Below, piece by piece: positions 18,201 to 27,281 of a DNA stretch of 64,000 nt. How positions within the stretch are numbered: position 1 is the stretch's first letter; every line of letters starts with the position of its first letter. Source of the stretch: Nguyenibacter vanlangensis (GTDB lineage: Bacteria; Pseudomonadota; Alphaproteobacteria; Acetobacterales; Acetobacteraceae); the NCBI RefSeq assembly GCF_038719015.1, contig NZ_CP152276.1, positions 2,213,501 through 2,277,500 of the forward strand. Reading direction: 5' to 3'. The translations under genes and the position numbers were made by a program. The notes beneath the pieces were generated by a model. That model was not told the DNA's origin. It saw nothing but the letters and a program-made list of their open reading frames with translations, and did no database searches.

Positions 18201-18448
18201 TCCATGTGCTCGATTCCCTCGACCGTCGAGGTCACGCCCTGCTCGTAGTTATAGATGATGCGGCCGGCGAATTCCTCGGGCAGCATGCCGCCATAGGTCC
18301 AGACCACCGCGATGGCGGGGATCCTGATGTTGGGGAAAACGTCGGTCGGCGTCTTGAAGATGGACAAGACACCGAACATCACGATCAGGATCGACAGGAC
18401 GACGAACGTGTACGGCCGTCGCAGGGCCGTCACTACTATTGCATTCAT
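15260..18448 (-). CDS. RND efflux permease (AcrB-like fold), first copy
   Basis: 1062 residues with the RND layout: helix 1 (RPYTFVVLSILIVMFG), a large periplasmic loop, a helix cluster near 340-500 and 880-1050, and a second loop. TM4 keeps the paired aspartates of the proton relay (VGILVDDATVMIENI, near 399). TM10 reads ATANSILVV where AcrB has a lysine-bearing AKNAILIV, so the relay lysine is absent; the TM11 threonine (PVLMT) is kept. The gene is first in a permease-adaptor-lipoprotein operon, whereas most RND operons put the adaptor first. A proton-driven exporter is likely; the substrate is unknown. No regulator gene lies beside it. Confidence 0.9.
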   Translation of the reverse strand: MNAIVVTALRRPYTFVVLSILIVMFGVLSIFKTPTDVFPNIRIPAIAVVWTYGGMLPEEFAGRIIYNYEQGVTSTVEGIEHMEADSFYGRGIVKIFFQPGTDIGSAEADVTAISQTVLQQLPEHIPAPMIMKLEASSVPVISLKLTSDKLTPSDLFKLAHIRVRTLLVTVPGAIVPHPYGGMDNFVMVALNQKQLMAHHLSAMDVQNVFDKQNAVRPAGDQKIGATDWMVQTNATPRTMEELGNIPVKRVGNSVVYVHDLGEVYRGGHPQTNVVLVQGRQAVIMVVMKSGDASTLDVVSGVKALLPRLRAVLPASVHISVLSDASGFVKDSIKDVLREMITAAFLTGLVVLLFLGSWRSTIIIATSIPLAILCSIIGLNWAGQTINVMTLGGLALAVGILVDDATVMIENIDTHLEMGKELEVAIIDAANQIVIPTFVSTTCICIVWLPLFELGGVAGWLFMPMAEAIIFAMIASFILSRTLVPTMAKFLLAGQVHGPHGHVDHAAEPQGGPRGGNVFTRFQRGFERRFNAFREGYGRFLQWAIAIRGRFVFVFLGASVLSLVLFTVAGRDFFPEIMSDQLQMHFRAPLGTRIEVAARIAALVSDRTKELLPGKVDDVVSNCGLPEGPHNQAFIPTPTVGTQDCDLTITLKDPESPVWDYRAVLRKGLSASFPGTIFTFQPADLTAKILNFGSPSPIDVKIAGPDLRASYKYALELVNKLRAVPGATDVALQQTMETPTLFVQGDRSFGQAMGGVTAGDLADNELMTLSGSSTVDPQYWFDPETGVTFQLNTYVSQDQLTHFNDLLTIPVDKGDGDPSGKNLQLLGAMSSVGAIGTPGEVSHYNSMPAFDIYVSAEGTDLGSVLSGVNKVVAQTAHDVPRGAAVDIEGQATTMRSAYSQLIGGLVISILLIYLLIVVNFQSWLDPFIIITALPGALAGISWSLFLTHTHLSVPALTGAIMCMGTATANSILVVSYARERLEIHGDALKAALEAGFGRIRPVLMTASAMIVGMVPMSISNSQNAPLGKAVIGGLIVATISTLLFVPCVYAIIYNRASRRKESV

Positions 18449-18948
18449 AAGCGGCCTTTTCCCTGTTCAGGACTTTCTGGCGCGGGGGCGGGGCGGGGCG
18501 TCGGTGCCGCGCCTGGCGGACGGACCGTACAGGTCAGGCGCTGTTGCGATATGACGCGGTCATCGAAGACTCCCTGTGGCGGCTCGTGCGCGCAACGGCA
18601 CGCGATCTCATCACACACGATATAGCGAGGAGTATGTCAAACTATGTATGAAAAGACGTTCATCTGTTTAAAACAATTTTCATTAATGGAATTTCGGGAC
18701 GATCATTCCGGAAATATCCGCAATCTTACCGATTATTGCGCGACAAATTATTGCGTATCGTAACAAGTACAGGAATAAAATCGATAAGCAACCCATAATG
18801 ATGCCGTCACTGTACCGAATATTACATCATGGCGGCCCGGACGGCGCGCGGAAATAGCGACGCCCCCGCCTGATTAAGGGCGAGGGCGCACGATACGGTC
18901 CTGAATTGTGTTTGGAGCGGGGATCGATCCGTCCCCGGGACCCTGCGT
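18449..18948. promoter_or_regulatory. 500-base gap between ilvD and the first RND operon; AT-rich core and weak terminator-like hairpin
   Basis: Both flanking genes are on the minus strand. The part from about 18620 to 18830 is strongly AT-rich compared with the genes around it and should hold the RND promoter; TTGACA on the minus strand at 18640-18635 is a possible -35, but no well-spaced -10 follows. A hairpin at 18861-18888 (CGCCCTCGCC pairing with GGCGGGGGCG, one mismatch, 8-base loop) lies about 60 bases after the ilvD stop. It lacks a T-run, so it is at best a weak terminator. No gene is supported here. Confidence 0.45.
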
Positions 18949-20802
18949 TCAGCGGCGGCGCAACTGGCCGACGTCGCGCACCGCGCCGCGCGCGGCGCTG
19001 GTGGTCAGGGCGGCATAGGCCTGCAATGCGGTGGACACCACCCGGTCGCGCCGCGGCTGCCAGGCGGCGTCGCCCTTTTCCTCCATCCGCCGGCGGCGCG
19101 CCGCCAGTTCGGATTCGGGCACCGTGGTGCGCAGCACGCGGTTGGGGATGTCGATCTCGACGATGTCGCCGTCTTCCAGCAGGCCGATCGCCCCGCCCTC
19201 GGCGGCCTCGGGCGAGATATGGCCGATCGACAGGCCCGCGCTGCCGCCCGAGAACCGTCCGTCGGTGATCAGCGCGCACTGCTCCGCCAGCCCCTTCGAT
19301 TTCAGGTAGCTGGTCGGATAGAGCATTTCCTGCATGCCCGGACCGCCCTTCGGCCCCTCATAGCGGATGACGACGACGTCGCCCGCGACGATCCGGCCGC
19401 CCAGGATCGCGGACACCGCCGCGTCCTGGCTTTCGAAGATCCGCGCCGGGCCGGAGAAGCGCAGCAGCCCCGCCGCCACGCCCGCCGTCTTCACGATCGC
19501 GCCGTCCTCGGCGATGTTGCCGTACAGCACCGCCAGCCCGCCATCCCGGCTGAAGGCGTGCGCCCCGTCGCGGATCGCCCCCTGGGCGCGGTCCAGGTCC
19601 AGGTCGTGATACCGGCTGGCCTGCGAGAAGGCCTGGGTGGTGCGCACCCCGCCCGGCGCGGCGCGGAACAGCGTGCGCGCGGCCCCGGGCGCGTCGGGGG
19701 CCGACACGTTCCAGTTTTCCAGCGCCTGGGCCAGCGAGGGGGCATGGACCATCGGCACCTCGCGGTGCAGCAGGCCCAGCCGGTCCAGTTCGCCCATGAT
19801 GGCGAAGATGCCGCCGGCGCGATGCACGTCTTCCATATGCACGTCGGCCTTGGACGGCGCGACCTTGCACAGATGCGGCACCCGGCGGGAGAGGCGGTCG
19901 ATGTCGGCCATGGTGAAGGGCACCGCGCCCTCATGCGCGGCGGCCAGCAGGTGCAGCACGGTGTTGGTCGACCCGCCCATGGCGATATCGACCGACATGG
20001 CGTTCTCGAATGCCTGCATGGTCGCAATCCCGCGCGGCAGGGCGGTGGGGTCGTCGTGCTCGTACCATTGGCGGGCCAGGCCGACGATCCGCCGCCCGGC
20101 CGCGAGGAACAGGTCGCGGCGGTCGGCATGGGTGGCCAGCAGGCTGCCATTGCCCGGCAGCGCCAGGCCCAGCGCCTCGGTCAGGCAGTTCATCGAATTG
20201 GCGGTGAACATGCCCGAGCACGATCCGCAGGTCGGGCAGGCCGACCGCTCGATCGTCTCGGCCTCGGCGTCGCTGACGCGCGGATCGGCGGCCGAGACCA
20301 TGGAGGTGATCAGGTCCACCCGGCGGTCGATGCCGTCCTGGCTGATCCGCCCCGCCTCCATCGGGCCGCCGGACACGAAGATGGCCGGGATGTTCAGCCG
20401 CATCGCGGCCATCAGCATGCCCGGCGTGATCTTGTCGCAATTGCTGATGCATACCAGCGCGTCGGCGCAATGCGCGTTGACCATGTATTCCACGGCATCG
20501 GCGATCAGCTCGCGCGACGGCAGGCTGTACAGCATGCCGCCATGGCCCATGGCGATCCCGTCATCCACCGCGATGGTATTGAATTCGCGCGCAATTCCCC
20601 CGGCCTCGGCCACCGCGCCGGCCACGAGCTGGCCCAGATCCTTCAGATGGACATGTCCCGGCACGAACTGGGTGAAGGAATTGGCGACCGCGATGATCGG
20701 CTTGCCGAAATCGGCATCCTGCATGCCGGTGGCGCGCCACAGGCTGCGGGCCCCGGCCATGTTGCGGCCATGCGTCGTCGTGCGGGAACGATAGGCGGGC
20801 AT
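18949..20802 (-). CDS. ilvD: Dihydroxy-acid dehydratase
   Basis: 617 residues, the normal length for the E. coli-type enzyme, from the ATG at 20802 (AAAGG about 7 bases upstream). The reading frame continues upstream without stop but that part is not conserved. Iron-sulfur cysteines appear in [11 protein letters not shown] and [15 protein letters not shown]. The N-terminus [20 protein letters not shown] is diagnostic. The enzyme dehydrates dihydroxy-acids in valine, leucine and isoleucine synthesis. It is monocistronic here, with about 140 bases upstream of it before the next gene. Confidence 0.96.
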   Translation of the reverse strand: MPAYRSRTTTHGRNMAGARSLWRATGMQDADFGKPIIAVANSFTQFVPGHVHLKDLGQLVAGAVAEAGGIAREFNTIAVDDGIAMGHGGMLYSLPSRELIADAVEYMVNAHCADALVCISNCDKITPGMLMAAMRLNIPAIFVSGGPMEAGRISQDGIDRRVDLITSMVSAADPRVSDAEAETIERSACPTCGSCSGMFTANSMNCLTEALGLALPGNGSLLATHADRRDLFLAAGRRIVGLARQWYEHDDPTALPRGIATMQAFENAMSVDIAMGGSTNTVLHLLAAAHEGAVPFTMADIDRLSRRVPHLCKVAPSKADVHMEDVHRAGGIFAIMGELDRLGLLHREVPMVHAPSLAQALENWNVSAPDAPGAARTLFRAAPGGVRTTQAFSQASRYHDLDLDRAQGAIRDGAHAFSRDGGLAVLYGNIAEDGAIVKTAGVAAGLLRFSGPARIFESQDAAVSAILGGRIVAGDVVVIRYEGPKGGPGMQEMLYPTSYLKSKGLAEQCALITDGRFSGGSAGLSIGHISPEAAEGGAIGLLEDGDIVEIDIPNRVLRTTVPESELAARRRRMEEKGDAAWQPRRDRVVSTALQAYAALTTSAARGAVRDVGQLRRR

Positions 20803-20941
20803 GTTTCTGCCTTTCGGATCATCAGGCGGGTCGTTGCCGGGCGGATACAGGACCGCCCCCCGGAAATCCACCTTTATATGGCATATATGGCATGGCCATA
20901 TGGGACGGAACACCGCCCACGGCGCATCGGCGCCCATCCGG

Positions 20942-22429
20942 TCATTCCCAGCCGCCGCCCATCGCCTTGTACAGCGCGACCGCGTCCAGCAGGACCTGGA
21001 GGCGGGCCCGCACATCGTCCTGCCGCGCCGCCGCCAGCGCCGCCACGCCGTCCTGCACCGCCAGCGCGTCGCCGATTCCGTCGCGATAGCGCACCCGCGC
21101 CAGGTCCAGCCGCCCGGCCGCCACCCCGACGGCGGCCGCATCGCGGGCCTGGGTGTCGCGGTCGGTGCGCAGCGCCGCCAACTCGTCCTCGACCTGCTGC
21201 AGGGCCGTCAGCACCGCCTGGCGGTAGGCCAGCGCGGCCTCGCGCTGCCGGGCCCGCGCCAGCGCCACGCCCGCGCGCAGCCGGCCGCCGGAAAACAGCG
21301 GCAGCGAGATTGCCGGCCCGAACTGGTAGAACGTGTTGGCCCATTGCGCCAGGTCGGGCAGGGTCAGGCTGCGCTGCCCCACCTGGCCCGACAGGGTGAT
21401 GTCGGGATAAAGCTGCGCCACCGCCACCCCGGTCTCGGCGGTGGCCGCATGCAGGCTGGCCTCGGCCTGGCGGATGTCGGGGCGGCGGCGGGTGATGGCG
21501 GCCGGCAGCGCGATCGCCACCCGGTCCGGCAGCGCGGGCAGCGGCGCCGGGGCCGCCAATGCCGCCTGCAGCGCCGCCGCCAGCGTGCCCGGCGCCTGGC
21601 CGGTCAGGACGGCCAGGCGGTTCGTCGCCTGGGCGACCTGCTGATCCAGTTGGGGGGTTTGCGCCTGCGCCTGCAGCAGGGCGGCGCGCGCCTGGTCCAG
21701 CTCGGTGTCGTCGGCCAGGCCCTGGGCGCGGCGGATGCGCGTCAGGTCCAGCGCCCGGGCCCGGGCGGTCGCCAGGATGGCGGCCTGCGCGCGCAGCGCC
21801 TGCCCGGCGCGCACTTGCAGATAGGCGCGCGCCACGTCGCCCTGCAGGGTCAGCAGCGCGTCCCGGCTTGCTTCGAGCTGGGCCTGCAACTGGGCATGGG
21901 CCTGTTCGACCGCCCGGCGGACCCGGCCGAACAGATCCAGTTCCCACGATGCGTCGAACCCGACCTGATACAGGTCCAGCCCCTGGGCCAGGCCGCCGAT
22001 TCCGCCCGCGAATCCCGGCTGCCCCGCCGCCCCCGGCTGTCCGCTGCCCAGCGCCGTGAACAGCCCCGCCTCGCCCAGGCGCTCGCGGGTATAGAGGGCG
22101 GAGCCGGTCAGGGACGGCAGGCCGGCGGCACGCTGCGCCTGTTCCTGGGCGCGCGCCTGGGCGATGCGCGCGATGGTCTGCAGGAAGGCCGGATTGCCCG
22201 CCGTTGCACGGGCGACCAGCCCGTCCAGCACCGGATCGCCGAAGCGCCGCCACCAGGCCGGGTCGGCGGCCCGGGCCGCCGCCGCATCGCTTCCCGCCGG
22301 ATCATGCCACGCGGCGGGTACATCCGGCGCGGGCGCATGATAGGCTGGGCCGACCGTGCAGCCCCCGGCCAGTCCCGCGGCGGCCAGCACCCCCAGCACC
22401 AGCATCCCCGGCACCAGCACCCCCGGCAT
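20942..22429 (-). CDS. Efflux outer-membrane lipoprotein (NodT/OprM family) of the ABC export operon
   Basis: 495 residues from the ATG at 22429; a TTG overlapping the permease stop near 22466 (LKPPAS start) is a possible coupled alternative. The lipobox is LAGGC, followed by TVGPAYHAP. TolC-type repeats include [15 protein letters not shown], a [16 protein letters not shown] segment near 315 and the C-terminal YKAMGGGW. It is the last gene of a four-gene operon with ABC permease, ATPase and HlyD adaptor, so it should be the outer-membrane channel for that ABC exporter rather than for an RND pump. Confidence 0.9.
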   Translation of the reverse strand: MPGVLVPGMLVLGVLAAAGLAGGCTVGPAYHAPAPDVPAAWHDPAGSDAAAARAADPAWWRRFGDPVLDGLVARATAGNPAFLQTIARIAQARAQEQAQRAAGLPSLTGSALYTRERLGEAGLFTALGSGQPGAAGQPGFAGGIGGLAQGLDLYQVGFDASWELDLFGRVRRAVEQAHAQLQAQLEASRDALLTLQGDVARAYLQVRAGQALRAQAAILATARARALDLTRIRRAQGLADDTELDQARAALLQAQAQTPQLDQQVAQATNRLAVLTGQAPGTLAAALQAALAAPAPLPALPDRVAIALPAAITRRRPDIRQAEASLHAATAETGVAVAQLYPDITLSGQVGQRSLTLPDLAQWANTFYQFGPAISLPLFSGGRLRAGVALARARQREAALAYRQAVLTALQQVEDELAALRTDRDTQARDAAAVGVAAGRLDLARVRYRDGIGDALAVQDGVAALAAARQDDVRARLQVLLDAVALYKAMGGGWE

Positions 22430-22464
22430 CGGCCGCGCCGCCCGGTGCCTGGAGGCGGGCGGTT

Positions 22465-23607
22465 TCAATCGAGCGTCTCGCGATAGAAGCGCACGGCCAC
22501 CAACACGGTGATCGCGGTGAAGAGCAGGATCGGCCACAGATCGGGCAGGATGTCGGTCATGCCGTTGCCCTTGAGCAGCACGCCGCGCATGATGCGCACG
22601 GCATGGGTGGTCGGCATCAGCTCGCCGGCATAGCGCGCCCAGCGCGGCATGCCCTGGAAGGGAAACACGAAGCCCGACAGCAGCATGAAGGGCAGCATGG
22701 TGAACTGCGCCATCTGCTGCGCCTGCATCTGGTTGGCCGCGAGCGTGGAATAGGTGATGCCCAGCGCGAGGTTGCTGGCGATGAACACGCCCAGCACCCC
22801 GAACAGGATCGGCAGCGACCCCCGGACCGGCAGGTGCAGCAGCATGACCGCGATCAGCAGGATGATCACCACCTGCAGATAGCCGATGCCGATATAGGGC
22901 GCGATCTTCGCCAGCATGACCTCGACCGGGCGCACCGGCATGGCCAGCAGGTTCTCCATCGTGCCGCGTTCGCGTTCACGGGTGATCGCAAGCGTGGTCA
23001 GCATCAGCGTGGACATCATCAGCACCACGCAGATCAGTCCCGGCACCACGTTCAGCACCGTCAACTGCTCGGGGTTGTAGCGGGTATGGACCAGGAAGCG
23101 GAAAGGCGGCGCCTGCGTCTGTGCCTGTATCGGCGCCCGCGCCCGGCGCGGGGGCGGCAGGTCGCGCGCCAGCACGTCGCCCAGGCCCGCCAGCGCGGCG
23201 GTGGCATAGCCGATCGCCGTCGGATCGGTGCCGTCCACGTCGATCAGGATGGCGGGCGATTCCCCGCGATCCACCGCCCGGTCGAAGCCGGGCGGCACCT
23301 GCACGACGAACAGCAGCCGCCCCTGGGCGATGTCCGCCTCGGCCTCGGACTCGGTGCCGATCGTGCGGATGCGGTAATAGCCGGTATTGCGCAGGGCGGT
23401 GACGATGGTGCGCTCGTACTGCGAGGGCTGGGCCATCAGCACGCCGGTCGGCAGGTCGTGCGGATTGGTGTTGATCGCATAGCCGAAAATCAGCAATTGC
23501 ATGACCGGCAGCGCAATGATCAGCCGCAGGGTCATCGGGTCGCGCCGCACCTGCAACCATTCCTTGCGCAGCAGCGCGCCCAGGCGGCGGAACGACAGGT
23601 GGGTCAT
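22465..23607 (-). CDS. ABC-2 type transporter permease (YbhS/YhhJ-like)
   Basis: 380 residues. Helix 1 (MTLRLIIALPVMQLLIFGYAI) is followed by a long periplasmic domain (about 45-170), then five helices between 175 and 375 including VVPGLICVVLMMSTLMLTTL and the conserved TITRERERGTMENLLAMPVR-like loop (near 210-230, here AITRERERGT). This is the ABC-2 fold of multidrug exporters. Only one permease gene is present, whereas E. coli YbhFSR uses two, so it probably acts as a homodimer. Its ATG overlaps the ATPase stop by 4 bases. Confidence 0.88.
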   Translation of the reverse strand: MTHLSFRRLGALLRKEWLQVRRDPMTLRLIIALPVMQLLIFGYAINTNPHDLPTGVLMAQPSQYERTIVTALRNTGYYRIRTIGTESEAEADIAQGRLLFVVQVPPGFDRAVDRGESPAILIDVDGTDPTAIGYATAALAGLGDVLARDLPPPRRARAPIQAQTQAPPFRFLVHTRYNPEQLTVLNVVPGLICVVLMMSTLMLTTLAITRERERGTMENLLAMPVRPVEVMLAKIAPYIGIGYLQVVIILLIAVMLLHLPVRGSLPILFGVLGVFIASNLALGITYSTLAANQMQAQQMAQFTMLPFMLLSGFVFPFQGMPRWARYAGELMPTTHAVRIMRGVLLKGNGMTDILPDLWPILLFTAITVLVAVRFYRETLD

Positions 23608-24569
23608 CGCGGTGCCTCCGCGCCGCCGTCGCGGGATTCCCGCGCCAGCAGATGGATGAACACGTCGTCCAGCCGGGGCGGGACCTCGTGCCAGGTCAGG
23701 CCCGCGCCCCGGGCGCGGATCGCCGCCTCGAGCGCCGCGCGGTCCATCCCCGCGACATGCAGCACGCGGCCGAACATCGTCGCGGCCTCGACCCCCGGGG
23801 CGGCGCGCAGCAGCGGCACCGCCGCCTCGACCGTGGGGCCGGTGGCGTCATAGGTGGTCAGCCCGACATCGCGGATCAGGTCCTCGGCGCTGCCCTGGAC
23901 CACGATCCGCCCGCCGGCCAGGTAGACGACGCGCGCGCAGCGTTCGGCCTCGTCCATGTAATGGGTCGATACCAGAACCGTCAGGCCGCCGCCGGCCATG
24001 TCATGGATCAGGTCCCAGAATTCGCGCCGCGCCCGCGCATCGACCCCGGCCGTGGGTTCGTCCAGCAGCAGCAGCGCCGGACGGTGCAGCACGCAGGCCG
24101 TCAGCGCCAGGCGCTGCTTCCACCCGCCCGACAGATGCCCGGCCAACTGGTCGGCGCGGGCGCGCAGATCCATGCGGCCGATGATCGCGCCTACCGCCTC
24201 GCGCGGCTGGTCCATTTCGTACAATCCCGCCACAAGCTCGAGATTTTCCCGGACCGTCAGATCCTCGTACAGGCTGAAGCGCTGGGTCATGTAGCCGACC
24301 TGCCGCCGGATGCTTTGCGATTCGCGCAGGATGTCCAGCCCCAGGCAGGTGCCGCTGCCGCCGTCGGGCGCCAGCAGCCCGCACAAGATGCGGATGGTCG
24401 TGGTCTTGCCGCTGCCGTTGGCGCCCAGGAAGCCGCAGATCTCGCCCCGCGCCACTTGCAGGCTCAGCCCGTCCACCACACGCATGCCGCCGAAATTCTT
24501 GCGGATATCGCGTACGTCGATGACGTACTCGGCCTGTTTTTCGACCTGCCGTTCCGCCGTGCCGCTCAT
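23604..24569 (-). CDS. ABC transporter ATP-binding protein (drug exporter, YbhF-like)
   Basis: 321 residues with one nucleotide-binding domain: Walker A GANGSGKTT (49-57), Q-loop TQRFSLY, signature LSGGWKQR, Walker B LLLLDEPTAGVD and switch histidine in VLVSTHYMDEAE. A C-terminal extension of about 80 residues (AAPGVEAATMFGRVLHV) resembles that of multidrug ABC ATPases. The larger homologue YbhF has two such domains. The gene overlaps both neighbours by 4 bases, which shows tight coupling in the HlyD-ATPase-permease-lipoprotein operon. Confidence 0.92.
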   Translation of the reverse strand: MSGTAERQVEKQAEYVIDVRDIRKNFGGMRVVDGLSLQVARGEICGFLGANGSGKTTTIRILCGLLAPDGGSGTCLGLDILRESQSIRRQVGYMTQRFSLYEDLTVRENLELVAGLYEMDQPREAVGAIIGRMDLRARADQLAGHLSGGWKQRLALTACVLHRPALLLLDEPTAGVDARARREFWDLIHDMAGGGLTVLVSTHYMDEAERCARVVYLAGGRIVVQGSAEDLIRDVGLTTYDATGPTVEAAVPLLRAAPGVEAATMFGRVLHVAGMDRAALEAAIRARGAGLTWHEVPPRLDDVFIHLLARESRDGGAEAPR

Positions 24570-25606
24570 GGTACCGCCCTGGTTACTGCCCTGGGTGCCC
24601 CCTTGCCCGGCCGGGCGTCCGGCAGGCCCACAGTCACCGGCTGGCCGGGATTGAATTGGCGCGCCTGGCCGGGGCGCGGCCGCGCCTGCAGCAGATAGAC
24701 CAGCTTGGCGCGGCTCTGGTCGCTATAGATCAGCGGCGGGGTGTATTCGGCCTGCGGCGCGATGAAATCGATCACGCCGCGCAGCCCGGCCGGGCAGCCG
24801 TCGCATGACAACGTCACCGTATCGCCGTAATGCAGGTGCGACACCGCCGGCTCGGGCACGAAGAAGCGGATATAGATATTTTCCGGCGGCAACAGCGAAA
24901 TCACCGGGGCCCCGCTCTCCACGACCTCGCCCGGCCAGGCCAGGATGTCGGCGATGATGCCGGCGGCGGGTGCCGCGACATGCCGCTGGTCCAGCCGCCA
25001 TTGCAGCGCGGCCAGCGCGGCGCGCGCCGCCGCCGCGTTCGCCGCCTGGGCGCGGATCTGCTGGTCGCGGCCGGTGGGGGCCAGGGCCTGGTCCAGCGCG
25101 GCGCGCATTCCCGCGACCCGCGCCTGGGCCGAGAGATAGGCCGCGCGCGCCGCATCGCGGGCCTGCAGGGTCGCGGCCCCCGCCGGCGCCGCGACGTTCA
25201 GCCGGCGCAGATCGGCGGCGGCGCGATCCGCTATCGCCCGGGCGTCGGCCAGGTTGGCCCGGGCCTGGAGGATTTCGGTCTCGCGCGCCGCATTCTGCAG
25301 ATTGGCCAGTTGGCGGCTGCTTTCCTCGAACTGTCGGGCGGCCTGGTCGCGGGCCGCGCGTTCGGCCACGTCGTCCTGGTCGAACAGAGGCTGCCCGGCC
25401 GCGACATGCGCGCCCCGCGCGACATGCAGCGCGGTCAGCATGCCGGCCTGCGTCGGGGCGATCCGTACGAAATCCGCATCGGCATAACCCTGCCACGACA
25501 AGGGTTGTGGGGAACGCGACAGCCACCACCACGCGCCGCCCCCCGACGCCAGCACCAGCACCATCGCCAGCGCGGCGGCGAAGCGGCGGAATCCCACGCG
25601 CGTCAC
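24566..25606 (-). CDS. HlyD-family periplasmic adaptor of the ABC exporter
   Basis: 346 residues. An N-terminal membrane anchor (AAALAMVLVLASGGGAWWWL) precedes a lipoyl half-motif (VRIAPTQAGMLTALHVARGAHV), a long alanine-rich helical hairpin (about 85-215) and the second lipoyl half (RHVAAPAAGIIADILAWPGEVV). The layout matches YbhG-type adaptors that link ABC-2 exporters to an outer-membrane channel. It is the first gene of the operon; its promoter should lie in the 260-base gap shared with the divergent erythromycin-esterase-like gene. Confidence 0.9.
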   Translation of the reverse strand: MTRVGFRRFAAALAMVLVLASGGGAWWWLSRSPQPLSWQGYADADFVRIAPTQAGMLTALHVARGAHVAAGQPLFDQDDVAERAARDQAARQFEESSRQLANLQNAARETEILQARANLADARAIADRAAADLRRLNVAAPAGAATLQARDAARAAYLSAQARVAGMRAALDQALAPTGRDQQIRAQAANAAAARAALAALQWRLDQRHVAAPAAGIIADILAWPGEVVESGAPVISLLPPENIYIRFFVPEPAVSHLHYGDTVTLSCDGCPAGLRGVIDFIAPQAEYTPPLIYSDQSRAKLVYLLQARPRPGQARQFNPGQPVTVGLPDARPGKGAPRAVTRAVP

Positions 25607-25830
25607 CCGTTCGGCACTCCCCCCGCTGGGCCATCCGCCCCGTCATCGCTACCGTGATCGCCACCCGTCATCGCTAACGGCGCCACGCGGCGACCGGACC
25701 CGGCCTCATGAGAATGTTATCGGTCTTTCGCGCGTTTTTCCCGCTTCGGGGTGCTGCATGCGGCAGCCCGGCATACGACATCAGGCGATGCTCCCCCGCC
25801 GTGCGGGCAGCAGCGCGGCGACCCGGGCAC

Positions 25831-25857
25831 GATATTTCGGGATCATGATATTTTGGG
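25831..25857. promoter_or_regulatory. Direct repeat GATATTTYGGG in the divergent promoter region
   Basis: GATATTTCGGG at 25831 and GATATTTTGGG at 25847 are 11-base direct repeats 16 bases apart, placed 22 bases before the ATG at 25879 of the esterase-like gene. The spacing (about one and a half helical turns) and position suggest an operator or promoter element. No regulator is known. Confidence 0.35.
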
Positions 25858-25878
25858 CATGACAGGATGCACGCGCCG

Positions 25879-27270
25879 ATGACGAACCATGCCGCATCCG
25901 TTCCGACCCATGGCCGCCCCGACGGCGTCGCCATCGCGCCCGCGCTGATCGAGGCGCTGCGCCATTATGGACGCCCCCTGCCCGGGCCGGAACAGGCCGG
26001 GGAATTCGGTGCCGCCTTCGATCGGTTCGGCCATGCGCGGGTCGTTCTGCTGGGCGAATCCACCCATGGTACCGCCGAATTCTATCGCGCGCGGGCCGCC
26101 ATTACCCGCCGGCTGATCGAACGGCACGGCTTTACCATCGTGGCGGTCGAGGCCGATTGGCCCGACGGCGCGCGCATCGACGATTATGTGCGCCACCATG
26201 CGCCGCGGCCCTGGCGCGGCCCGGCCTTCGCGCGGTTTCCGCGCTGGATGTGGCGCAATACCGACATCGCGTCCTTCGTCCACTGGTTGCACCAGCATAA
26301 CGCCGAGCAGCCCGATGACAGGCGCGTTTCGTTCCATGGTCTGGATATCTACAGCCTTGGCGAGTCCGTCCATGCGGTACTGACCTATCTGGACCGGATG
26401 GACCCCGAGGCCGCGAAGGCCGCCCGCGCGCGCTATGCGCGGCTGACCCCCTGGCAGGACGATCCGGCGCGCTACGGCAACGCGGTGATGCGCCACGGCC
26501 ATGACAGCAGCGAGGACGCGGTGGTGGCGCAGTTGCGCGAATTGCTGGCGCGGCGGCTGCATGACGTGCGGCTGGACGGCGCGGCCTGGTTCGACGCGGT
26601 GCAGAATGCGCGCATCGTCCGCGCGGCCGAGCAATATTACCGCATCATGTATCGCGCGGGGGCGGAAAGCTGGAATTTGCGCGACCGGCACATGTTCGGC
26701 ACCATCCAGGCGCTGCTGGCGCATCGGGGCGAGGAAGCCAAGGCGGTGATCTGGGCGCATAATTCCCATGTCGGCCATGCCGCCGCCACCGCCATGGGCT
26801 GGGAAGGCCAGTTCAATATCGGCGAACTCTGCCGGATGGCCCATGGGGACGAGGCCGCGCTGATCGGCTTCAGCACCGATCGCGGCACCGTCGCCGCCGC
26901 CCATCACTGGGATGCCGAGATGGAGGTCATGACCGTCCGGCCGGCCCGCGCCGACAGTTACGAACATGCCTTTCTGCATGCCGGCCTGCCGCGCGCGCTG
27001 TTCGACTGGCGCGATGACCGCCATCTGCGCGACCTGCTGCGCGGCCCGCTGCGCGAGCGGGCGATCGGCGTGATCTACCGGCCCGACAGCGAACTGCACA
27101 GCCATTATTTCGAGGCGATGCTGGCCGACCAGTTCGATGCCTGGGTCTGGATCGAGAAGACCAAAGCCGTCACCCCGCTGGACCATGCCCTGCCGGTTGC
27201 CGGGCAGAACGGCGCGCCGCATCCCGGCCACCCGAGCGGCCTGGACGAAACCTGGCCGTTTGGCCTGTGA
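25879..27270 (+). CDS. Erythromycin-esterase-like (EreA/ChaN-fold) protein
   Basis: 463 residues from the ATG at 25879; an ATG 12 bases upstream is possible. Family motifs are LLGESTHGTAEFYRAR (Glu60 and His63 near the active site), VAVEADWPDG, and WAHNSHVGHA with a catalytic-type histidine near residue 292. True erythromycin esterases open the macrolide lactone, but most chromosomal members have no shown substrate, so resistance should not be assumed. It overlaps or abuts the phosphoribosyltransferase gene, and fused versions of these two domains are known in mycobacteria. Confidence 0.85.
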   Translation: MTNHAASVPTHGRPDGVAIAPALIEALRHYGRPLPGPEQAGEFGAAFDRFGHARVVLLGESTHGTAEFYRARAAITRRLIERHGFTIVAVEADWPDGARIDDYVRHHAPRPWRGPAFARFPRWMWRNTDIASFVHWLHQHNAEQPDDRRVSFHGLDIYSLGESVHAVLTYLDRMDPEAAKAARARYARLTPWQDDPARYGNAVMRHGHDSSEDAVVAQLRELLARRLHDVRLDGAAWFDAVQNARIVRAAEQYYRIMYRAGAESWNLRDRHMFGTIQALLAHRGEEAKAVIWAHNSHVGHAAATAMGWEGQFNIGELCRMAHGDEAALIGFSTDRGTVAAAHHWDAEMEVMTVRPARADSYEHAFLHAGLPRALFDWRDDRHLRDLLRGPLRERAIGVIYRPDSELHSHYFEAMLADQFDAWVWIEKTKAVTPLDHALPVAGQNGAPHPGHPSGLDETWPFGL

Positions 27271-27281
27271 GGGAGCGCCCG

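Noticed and set aside
15251..18625. 1124-codon plus-strand open frame
   Set aside because: Antisense to the first RND permease, same histidine/aspartate/arginine-rich composition; a shadow.
19219..21399. 726-codon plus-strand open frame
   Set aside because: Antisense to ilvD, whose motifs are unmistakable.
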